A stretch of DNA of 5,565 nucleotides from an uncultured Porphyromonadaceae bacterium. Lineage in GTDB: Bacteria > Bacteroidota > Bacteroidia > Bacteroidales > Muribaculaceae. Shown one piece after another: positions 1 to 5,565 of this stretch. Location: positions 1-5,565 of the forward strand of contig CAMHDX010000081.1 in the NCBI GenBank assembly GCA_946183895.1, in the 5' to 3' direction. The notes under the pieces are model-generated. The model was not told the origin of the DNA. It did no database searches and saw nothing but the letters and a program-made list of their open reading frames with translations. Within the stretch, counting starts at the first letter, position 1; every line of letters begins with the position of its first letter. The translations under genes were made by a program, and so were the position numbers.

Positions 1-567
1 GGCGTCGCAACAGCTCAAAAACGCGATGAGGCGCGCGCTGCTCTCGACGCCGCCACGGCACAGGTCCAAGCTGCCAAGTCACAATATGACATGGCGGTCA
101 ACGGCGCACAACAGGAGGACAAGCAGGCTGCCGGTAGCATGGCCGACGCGGCTCGCGGCTCGGTTATGGAGGTCCAGTCGCTACTCGAAGACCAGTTTCT
201 GGTGGCACCATGCGATGGCGAAGTGAGCGAAATCTATCCGCACGAGGGTGAGTTGGTCATGATGGGCACCCCTGTTATGACACTCTCGCGCCTGCAAAAC
301 ATGTGGGCAAGCTTTGCCGTACGCGAAGACCACTTGGATTCAATCGCGGTGGGCAAAACCATCGATGTGATAATTCCGGCTCTGGGCGGCAAGGAAACTC
401 AGATGCAGGTGTACTATATCCATGACATGGGCAGCTATGCCACCTGGCAAGCCGCCAAGGCTTATGGCGACTACGACCGCAAGACCTTTGAGGTGAAGGC
501 GCGGCCGCTTGCACCCATTGAGAATCTCCGCCCGGGCATGAGCGTCATCTTGAAAGAACAACGTTAA
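1..567 (+). CDS. HlyD-family periplasmic adaptor (membrane fusion protein), 5' end missing
   Basis: Frame 1 is open from the first base to a TAA at 565-567, giving the last 188 residues of a protein whose start lies off the window; the first in-frame ATG, at 91, falls inside the coiled coil and is not the start. Residues 1-60 are rich in Ala, Gln, Lys, Asp and Glu in a heptad-like pattern, as expected for the returning helix of the alpha-hairpin. Residues 66-100 form the second half of a lipoyl-like domain, with FLVAPCDGEV followed by HEGELVMMGTPVMTLS. The rest fits the beta-barrel and membrane-proximal region, ending with LRPGMSVIL, a closing motif common in HlyD/RND-type adaptors. Such proteins bridge an inner-membrane transporter and a TolC-like channel. 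The stop lies 2 bases before an ABC-2 permease, which supports a pump operon. The substrate cannot be read from the sequence. Family assignment is firm; the exact subfamily (YhiI- or YbhG-like) is not. Confidence 0.9.
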   Translation, partial: GVATAQKRDEARAALDAATAQVQAAKSQYDMAVNGAQQEDKQAAGSMADAARGSVMEVQSLLEDQFLVAPCDGEVSEIYPHEGELVMMGTPVMTLSRLQNMWASFAVREDHLDSIAVGKTIDVIIPALGGKETQMQVYYIHDMGSYATWQAAKAYGDYDRKTFEVKARPLAPIENLRPGMSVILKEQR

Positions 568-569
568 TA

Positions 570-1736
570 ATGGTCGCAAAAATCCTCAAGGATTCGCTCA
601 AACGTGGCGCCGTGCAGCTGGTGCGACGCCCCATGTACGTGCTCATGATTGTCATCATGCCGCTGTTGTGCTGCTTCGCCCTGATGAGCATGCTCAGTCG
701 CGGCTCGATTCAACGTGTGCCGGTGGGGGTCGTCGACCTTGACCGCAGTGACGTGTCGCTGAGACTGGAGCACAACTTGAGCGCTTTCCAGCAGGTTGAA
801 ATCCGCGAGCATTTCGCCTCGTTTGCCGAGGCTCGCGATGCTGTGCAGCGTGGCAGGATATTGGGATTCTTCTACATCCCCAAGGACTTTGAGGAGCAAC
901 TCATGGCAGGCCGACAGCCCACACTGAGCTACTACATCAACTACGCTTACTACGCCCCGGGGTCGATGCAGTTCAAGGGTTTCAAGACCATCAGCGTGAT
1001 GGCAGGCGGTGCCTTGGTGCAAACAGCGTTGCGCACCGTCGGACTGCGCAATGAGCAAATCCAGCCGCACTTGTTGCCCTACGCCAACCACATGCACATG
1101 CCTGGCAACCCGTGGCTCAACTACAACTACTACCTCAACTCGTCGTTCGTGCCATGTTTCCTGTCGCTGTTCATCTTGATGGTGACGGCGTTTGCCATAG
1201 GCACCGAGCTGAAGAGCGGACTGAGCAGGCAGTGGCTCGAAACCGCCGGCGGCAACATCGTAATTGCCGTGTGGACCAAGCTGTTGCCGCAAACGTGCCT
1301 GTTCACCGTGGTGGGGTGGGCGATACAGTGGCTGATGTATGTGGTCTACGATTTCCCGCTTCATTGCTTGCCATGGGTGATGATTCTAACTATGCCGTTG
1401 TTGGTCCTGGCTAATCAGTCATTCGCAATCATGGCATTGTGTGTCGCGCCTAATTTCAGGTTGGGAACTACAGTGTGCACTTTGTTCGGTATGTTGTCAT
1501 TCTCGTTCTGCGGATTTTCTCTGCCGAGCGAATCGATGTATCCGTGGGTAGCGCCGTTGGGCTACTTGATGCCCATCAAGTATTACTTTCTGATCTCGAC
1601 CGACCAGGCGCTGAACAACCTGCCGCTATACTATTCACGGTTTTACTACGTGGCTCTGATTGCCTTCACATTGCTTCCGCTGCCTCTCATCGGCCGGCTC
1701 AAGCGTGAGGCGGCTGACCCGGTTTATGTGCCTTGA
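570..1736 (+). CDS. ABC-2-type transporter permease, first of a pair
   Basis: A 388-residue inner-membrane protein with the layout of the ABC-2 permease family that carries a large extracytoplasmic domain. A short basic N-terminus (MVAKILKDSLKRG) leads into membrane segment 1 (about residues 22-42). A periplasmic domain of about 145 residues follows, starting with VPVGVVDLDRS. Five more membrane segments lie at roughly 190-210, 232-258, 268-292, 299-318 and 357-376. The stretch WVAPLGYLMPIKYYF (about 326-340) before the last segment matches the usual ABC-2 ending, where a conserved Pro sits in a re-entrant region. The ATG is 2 bases after the adaptor stop and has no clear Shine-Dalgarno sequence, which is usual in Bacteroidota. 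It probably pairs with the next permease to form the membrane channel of a YhhJ/YbhS-like efflux or secretion pump. No nucleotide-binding domain is fused to it. Family is clear; substrate is unknown. Confidence 0.88.
   Translation: MVAKILKDSLKRGAVQLVRRPMYVLMIVIMPLLCCFALMSMLSRGSIQRVPVGVVDLDRSDVSLRLEHNLSAFQQVEIREHFASFAEARDAVQRGRILGFFYIPKDFEEQLMAGRQPTLSYYINYAYYAPGSMQFKGFKTISVMAGGALVQTALRTVGLRNEQIQPHLLPYANHMHMPGNPWLNYNYYLNSSFVPCFLSLFILMVTAFAIGTELKSGLSRQWLETAGGNIVIAVWTKLLPQTCLFTVVGWAIQWLMYVVYDFPLHCLPWVMILTMPLLVLANQSFAIMALCVAPNFRLGTTVCTLFGMLSFSFCGFSLPSESMYPWVAPLGYLMPIKYYFLISTDQALNNLPLYYSRFYYVALIAFTLLPLPLIGRLKREAADPVYVP
1733..1736 (+). other. TTGA start/stop overlap between the two permease genes
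   Basis: The TGA that ends the first permease shares its first two bases with a TTG that opens the second, a spacing that favours re-initiation by the terminating ribosome. No purine-rich Shine-Dalgarno sequence stands before it. If the ATG at 1757 is the real start, this is only a short gap and not a coupling site. Confidence 0.5.
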
Positions 1737-2965
1737 GTAATTTTAAAGAACAGTTCATGTTACGAGTTTTAAAGAATGAATTCAGGCTGGTGATGCAGGA
1801 CCAGGGAGTGTTGATCTTCTTCTTGTTGTTGCCCTTTGTGTACCCGCTGCTGTATTCGCTGATATATAACACCGAAGTCGCTCGCGACGTTCCCATTGTT
1901 GTGGTCGATGATAGTCGCAGCCACGCCAGTCGCGACATCACCCGCCGGCTGAATGCTACGCCCGAGGTGACTGTTGTCGGCATCGAGCCGACCATTGCCG
2001 ATGCACGACAACGCATGGCGGCAAAGGAGTGCTATGCAATCGTGCACATTGACCGAGACTTTGCCACTAATGCCGGTAGCGGTAAGCAAAGTCACATGAG
2101 CGCCTATTGTGACATGAGTGTCATGCTGCGCTACAAGAACGTGCTCATGGCGTTGACCAATGTCACGCAGGCGGTGGCAGGCGAGCGGCAAGCCGCCGCA
2201 GTCGCGCCCATCATCTACAACACCGGAGGCATCGTCAGTAACGACCATGTGCCGGTGGGTAACACCAGCACCGGCATCGCAAGCGCCATCTTGCTGTTCA
2301 TCTTGCCACTAGTGCTGCAGCAGAGCATGATCTTAGGCATCGGCATGCTCAACGGCGGTGCCATTGAACGCCGCCGCCACTGCGCCGGTCTGGACCCGCT
2401 GTCGGTCGAGGCGGGGGTGATTCCGACCGTGTTGGGCCGCTCCTTGTGCTACCTCATCATCTATGCGCTGCCCACTATCTTTGTGCTGCATGTCACTCCT
2501 CACATCTTTGATTTCCCGCAAAACGCTAACGTGTTTGGCGTGTTGGCGCTCTCATTGCCGTTCTTGCTGTCGGTGTCATTGATGGGACAAATCATCAAGG
2601 GCTTTATTAATGAGCGTGAGAGCACCTTCCTGGTGTTTGTGTTCTCAAGTGTGCTGTTTGTCTTCTTGTGCGGCGCTTCATGGCCGCGATTCATGATGAG
2701 CACCTTCTGGCGCGCTGTGGGCGACTGTGTGCCGGCAACATGGATGAGCAACGCATACGTGCTGATGCAGAGCGATGGCGCAACTTTGTTCCAGGTGAGC
2801 CGTCACATCGCCATCATGTGGGTGCAGTGTATCATCTTCTTCGTGCTGGCTTGCGCGGTTGAGTACTTCATCGCCCGCCCGCGTTACCGACGATATCGCC
2901 ACTTGGCGGTTACCGACCCGGGCTCATTGCTGCGGCATGAGCTCATCAAGAACGGCCTGCTATGA
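1733..2965 (+). CDS. ABC-2-type transporter permease, second of a pair
   Basis: A 410-residue membrane protein, a diverged paralogue of the preceding permease. Membrane segment 1 is at about residues 26-44. A periplasmic domain opens with VPIVVVDDSRS and contains ADARQRMAAKECYAIVHIDRDF, which lines up with AEARDAVQRGRILGFFYIPKDF in its neighbour. Five further segments lie at about 180-207, 228-252, 266-285, 297-315 and 359-380, followed by a basic cytosolic tail (RPRYRRYRHL). The chosen start is a TTG at 1733 overlapping the previous stop by 4 bases (TTGA), which suits translational coupling. An in-frame ATG at 1757, preceded by an A-rich stretch (TTAAAGAA), would shorten the protein by 8 residues without touching segment 1 and is a real alternative. 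The two permeases probably form a heterodimer working with the upstream adaptor. Substrate is unknown. Confidence 0.87.
   Translation: MSNFKEQFMLRVLKNEFRLVMQDQGVLIFFLLLPFVYPLLYSLIYNTEVARDVPIVVVDDSRSHASRDITRRLNATPEVTVVGIEPTIADARQRMAAKECYAIVHIDRDFATNAGSGKQSHMSAYCDMSVMLRYKNVLMALTNVTQAVAGERQAAAVAPIIYNTGGIVSNDHVPVGNTSTGIASAILLFILPLVLQQSMILGIGMLNGGAIERRRHCAGLDPLSVEAGVIPTVLGRSLCYLIIYALPTIFVLHVTPHIFDFPQNANVFGVLALSLPFLLSVSLMGQIIKGFINERESTFLVFVFSSVLFVFLCGASWPRFMMSTFWRAVGDCVPATWMSNAYVLMQSDGATLFQVSRHIAIMWVQCIIFFVLACAVEYFIARPRYRRYRHLAVTDPGSLLRHELIKNGLL
2962..2965 (+). other. ATGA start/stop overlap between permease and miaA
   Basis: The ATG of the miaA-like gene and the TGA of the second permease overlap in the sequence ATGA, the classic arrangement for translational coupling. 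It indicates that the tRNA-modification gene is expressed from the pump transcript unless an internal promoter exists within the permease gene; I saw none with confidence. Confidence 0.7.
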
Positions 2966-3867
2966 CGGCGATGCGCTCCTATGCCATCGTGGGCCCCACG
3001 GCATGCGGCAAAACGAGTAGGGCAGTGGCACTGGCGCGAGCTATCGGCGGCGAGGTGGTCAGTGCTGACTCCAGGCAACTGTATCGTGGCATGGACATCG
3101 GTACGGGCAAGGACCTTGACGAGTATGGTGACGTGCCTTATCACCTCATTGACATTTGTCCTGCCGGCTACCGCTACAACCTGTTTGAGTATGTGCGCGA
3201 CTACAAGCAGGTGCATGACGATTTGCTCGCACGTGGTGTGCCCGAAGTCTTGTGCGGAGGCACGGGAATGTATATCGAGACCATTATCAACGGCATTGAC
3301 TTGCCGCCGGTGCCTCGCGACGAAGACCTGCGTGCCCGACTTGCCGGCAAGTCGCTACCTGAGCTCGTCACGTTGTTGAAGCAGTACAAGACCCTGCGCA
3401 ACAATAGCGACATTGACACTGTTGCCCGCGCCACACGCGCGCTGGAAATCGCCATCTACTACCACACTCACCCCGCCCAGCAAGCCCTCACACAACCGCA
3501 TCCGCGCCACGACATTGCCGTCATCGGCATTGATATTGACCGTGAGGCACGGCGCGCTCGCATCACGGCGCGACTGAAGTCCCGATTGGAACAAGGCCTC
3601 ATCGAGGAGGTTAAAACCCTGATTCACAGTGGTATCTCTCCCGATGACTTGATGTACTATGGACTGGAGTATAAGTTTGTCACTCAACACGTGATAGGGG
3701 AGTTGACTTTCGACCAAATGTTCTCACACCTTGAGATCGCCATACACCAGTTTGCCAAACGGCAGATGACCTGGTGGAGGGGCATGGAGCGACGCGGTCA
3801 CCACATCACATGGGTGCCCTATACAATTAGCGATGACGAGTTCGTCGCCATCGCTAAGTCTCTTTGA
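2962..3867 (+). CDS. miaA: tRNA dimethylallyltransferase (MiaA family, divergent GTGKDLDEY type)
   Basis: A 301-residue cytosolic enzyme of the MiaA family, which transfers a dimethylallyl group from DMAPP to N6 of A37 in tRNAs reading codons that start with U. The P-loop-type phosphate-binding motif GPTACGKT is at residues 11-18, and SADSRQLYRGMDIGTGK at 34-50 contains the expected catalytic Asp (D36). CGGTGMY is at 98-104, a RALEIAI helix follows in mid-protein, and FAKRQMTWWRG is at 264-274 near the C-terminus. Length is normal for the family. Instead of the common DIGTAKP or IGTAAPT it has GTGKDLDEYGDVPYHLIDI, and YYGLEYKFV replaces the usual GYKE-like segment, so it belongs to a distinct sequence type. 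The ATG overlaps the permease stop by 4 bases (ATGA); a second ATG at 2971 would remove only three residues. It looks co-transcribed with the pump genes. All core motifs are intact, so it is probably active; whether it is the genome's main MiaA or a paralogue cannot be told here. Confidence 0.9.
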   Translation: MTAMRSYAIVGPTACGKTSRAVALARAIGGEVVSADSRQLYRGMDIGTGKDLDEYGDVPYHLIDICPAGYRYNLFEYVRDYKQVHDDLLARGVPEVLCGGTGMYIETIINGIDLPPVPRDEDLRARLAGKSLPELVTLLKQYKTLRNNSDIDTVARATRALEIAIYYHTHPAQQALTQPHPRHDIAVIGIDIDREARRARITARLKSRLEQGLIEEVKTLIHSGISPDDLMYYGLEYKFVTQHVIGELTFDQMFSHLEIAIHQFAKRQMTWWRGMERRGHHITWVPYTISDDEFVAIAKSL

Positions 3868-3881
3868 GCAACCTCAGTTAC

Positions 3882-3907
3882 ACGCCATTACATGTAGAGC
3901 TTGGCGT
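3882..3907. repeat. Short inverted repeat at the convergent gene junction (possible weak hairpin)
   Basis: ACGCCA at 3882-3887 and TGGCGT at 3902-3907 are perfect inverted copies separated by 14 bases; the loop contains the 8-base palindrome TACATGTA (3889-3896). The repeat spans the 3' end of the DUF4954-like gene and the 20-base gap after miaA. Neither strand shows a T-run after the stem, so it is at best a weak bidirectional terminator and may be chance. Confidence 0.2.
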
Positions 3908-5565
3908 TCTCGAAGTCAACCTCTCGATCTAGCTTATCGATGAACTCGTCAAGCACCGACTTGTCAATATCTCCCAACTGATACTCCTTCTCGGCATCCT
4001 CACGAATGAGTGATATCCACTGGCGGCGGGCCTCGACATAGTCGGCATGCACGCGCGCCACAACTTCATCATCAAGTTGATCCACGCCGTAGTAATCCAG
4101 TATCATGCGATAGCTCCACGACCAGCGCAACTCGTTGTAATTGTCGTTGATGGTCTTGAATCGTTGAAGTATCGCTTCAATACTGTTCAGATTGCCTTCA
4201 ATGATGTCGTCAATGAGAATTTTCAACTCACGCTCGGGCATCAGCATGCCTGCAAGGTCAATCCAATTACCCTCACCCGCAGTGGTGGAGGGGGGGAGTG
4301 GTGCATGACGCTTGAGCACCGCGCCCATGTAGATGCGCAGCGCCAGGTCGTAGTACTCAATGCCTTTGCGCAACAAGGGGGCCTTGATGACATACTCGTG
4401 GTAGTTGTAGGTACTCACCCTGTCGCCAGAGGCGGCTTGCAAATTCTCGAGGATGCGCTTGCCGCGCAACACCTCACTGATGGTGAACGGACTGAGCCAA
4501 TCAAAGTTGACAATACTCTTGCGCTCGCCCGGACGACGCTTGTCTCGCTTGGGCCACTTGCGGATATCGCGATACAATCCCACAGTGGCGAAATTGCGAC
4601 CCGGCACCAGATACATTGTGTCGCTGTATGCAATCAGGTAGGAGAAAGGCAGGTCAATGGTCTGGGGATGATACATCAGCTTGCCGAACAACACCGAGAA
4701 CGAACCGATGTTGGCAGGCATCAGCAGGTAGGCGCCACTGGCGGTCTTGCAACCGCGCTCAAGCGTGCCATAGTGCATCGGACCCATCTTGTAGGCATGA
4801 TTGCTGAAGTTGGTCGCCGAGCCGGCGTTGTAGAATGAGAACATGCCGCCAATGAGTAGCGAACTCTTGTGGTGGCTAACCGTGAACGGACCGCAAAATG
4901 CGGCGCATGCCTCACCATTGCTCATATAGCTGTTGGCAAAAAACACACTGCTCGCCGCGGTGAAACCGGTGGCCAATTCACATGCTTCGCCCACCATGCA
5001 ATCAATTATCTTGACACTGCCGGTGATGCTGCTGCCACCACTGATGATGGACTGCTCGCATATCACACCGGTGCCGATGTGTATCGGATTGTCAACACTA
5101 CTGGCAATAGTGCAGTTCTCCAACTTGGAGGCGCCACCTATGTTGCAACCGGGGCCAATCATCGCATTGGTGATTTGACCGGTATTGACTATGCTGACGT
5201 GATTGCCGATTGTGGTGCGCTCGGGACGCGACTGCGCCACCGACGCTGCAACCAACGACGACATCCGGGCAACAAAGGCCTTGTTTGACGCATTCGCAAC
5301 CATGAGTGCACCCAACTGGCTGTTGAGCTCGGGGAAAATGCACAAGTTGCCGTCACCGGCCTCGTTGAGCACCGAGATTACATGACCTTGACCATAATTG
5401 GCATCCTTGGTGGTGCCGATGATGCTTACGTTCGAGATGTGGCAATGGTCGCCAATCTCAACATTATTAATATAGTTGCCGATGTTCTCAATCAAGCAGC
5501 TGTCGCCAATGGTGACGTTGCGCAGCGTGGCGTTGTTGATGCCGCAATTCTTGACAAAGCCATCA
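3888..5565 (-). CDS. DUF4954-type hexapeptide-repeat (left-handed beta-helix) protein, N-terminus missing
   Basis: The minus-strand frame is open from the right edge to a TAA at 3888-3890, giving 558 residues. The true start lies beyond the window: reading continues upstream of the TTG at 5495 through NATLRNVTIGDSCLIENIGN, which is clearly coding. Residues 1 to about 65 and 115-230 show hexapeptide-repeat periodicity (TIGDSC, EIGDHC, MIGPGC, HIGTGV, MVGEAC) typical of a left-handed beta-helix. A helical insert of about 50 residues lies between them. A very distinctive core follows: FCGPFTVSHHKSSLLIGGMF (224-243), then NFSNHAYKMGPMHYGTLERG, LPFSYL and KWPKRDKRR (about 336-344). The C-terminal part is helical, with GNWIDLAGM and a Trp/Tyr-rich segment (RWSWSYRMILDYYGVD). 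From memory this order matches the Bacteroidota family DUF4954, usually about 650 residues. No signal peptide can be judged because the start is missing. Function is unknown; beta-helix proteins are often acyl- or nucleotidyl-sugar enzymes, but no catalytic role is shown. Confidence 0.87.
   Translation of the reverse strand, partial: DGFVKNCGINNATLRNVTIGDSCLIENIGNYINNVEIGDHCHISNVSIIGTTKDANYGQGHVISVLNEAGDGNLCIFPELNSQLGALMVANASNKAFVARMSSLVAASVAQSRPERTTIGNHVSIVNTGQITNAMIGPGCNIGGASKLENCTIASSVDNPIHIGTGVICEQSIISGGSSITGSVKIIDCMVGEACELATGFTAASSVFFANSYMSNGEACAAFCGPFTVSHHKSSLLIGGMFSFYNAGSATNFSNHAYKMGPMHYGTLERGCKTASGAYLLMPANIGSFSVLFGKLMYHPQTIDLPFSYLIAYSDTMYLVPGRNFATVGLYRDIRKWPKRDKRRPGERKSIVNFDWLSPFTISEVLRGKRILENLQAASGDRVSTYNYHEYVIKAPLLRKGIEYYDLALRIYMGAVLKRHAPLPPSTTAGEGNWIDLAGMLMPERELKILIDDIIEGNLNSIEAILQRFKTINDNYNELRWSWSYRMILDYYGVDQLDDEVVARVHADYVEARRQWISLIREDAEKEYQLGDIDKSVLDEFIDKLDREVDFENAKLYM

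Noticed and set aside
91..93. ATG as the start of the adaptor gene
   Set aside because: It falls inside the coiled-coil region; starting there would lose the first lipoyl half, the membrane anchor and most of the hairpin, while the frame is open back to base 1.
564..1364. Long minus-strand open frame of 266 codons opposite the first permease
   Set aside because: It is rich in His, Gln, Arg and Val with no recognisable domain, and it lies wholly antisense to a convincing six-segment membrane protein. High GC content makes such shadow frames common.
1769..2248. Minus-strand open frame of 159 codons opposite the second permease
   Set aside because: It is antisense to the periplasmic domain shared by both permeases and has no recognisable fold or initiation context.
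3672..3679. TAAGTTTG resembling the Bacteroidota -7 promoter element (TAnnTTTG)
   Set aside because: It lies inside the miaA coding region, points at no plus-strand gene start, and has no convincing -33 partner.
4047..4838. Plus-strand open frame of 263 codons opposite the DUF4954-like gene
   Set aside because: The composition is low in structure and motif-free, and the opposite strand carries clear family-specific conserved motifs over the same bases.
5493..5495. TTG as the start of the DUF4954-like gene
   Set aside because: The frame stays open to the window edge, and the residues upstream continue the beta-helix repeat (TLRNVTIGDSC), so the gene begins outside the window.

Overview
The window looks like a chromosomal segment from a member of the Bacteroidota, most likely order Bacteroidales. 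The strongest evidence is the minus-strand gene, which reads as a DUF4954-type protein, a large hexapeptide-repeat family I know essentially from that group. Supporting signs are the absence of clear Shine-Dalgarno sequences before the gene starts and a MiaA of the variant type with a GTGKDLDEY segment. GC content is moderately high by eye, which would suit a Muribaculaceae-like lineage, but that placement is inference.

Layout: positions 1-3867 hold four plus-strand genes packed head to tail. They are the 3' part of an HlyD-family periplasmic adaptor (1-567), two ABC-2-type inner-membrane permeases (570-1736 and 1733-2965), and a tRNA dimethylallyltransferase of the MiaA family (2962-3867). 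The junctions are a 2-base gap, a 4-base TTGA overlap and a 4-base ATGA overlap, so the genes are probably co-transcribed and translationally coupled. A 20-base gap separates them from the convergent minus-strand DUF4954-like gene (3888 to beyond the right edge). Coding density is close to 100%. There is no intergenic stretch over 300 bases, and I see no RNA gene, insertion sequence or CRISPR array.

How the genes work together: the adaptor and two permeases look like the inner-membrane and periplasmic parts of a tripartite efflux or secretion pump. The outer-membrane TolC-like factor probably lies just upstream, outside the window. No ATPase is encoded in the visible part, so the energy source of the pump is unresolved here. 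The miaA-like gene is a housekeeping-type tRNA modification gene sharing the transcript, with no obvious functional link to the pump. The DUF4954-like protein is predicted to be a cytosolic left-handed beta-helix protein of unknown function.

This is largely an ordinary core-genome region. The points worth a second look are the apparently ATPase-less permease pair, the divergent MiaA type and its operon placement, and the uncharacterised beta-helix protein.
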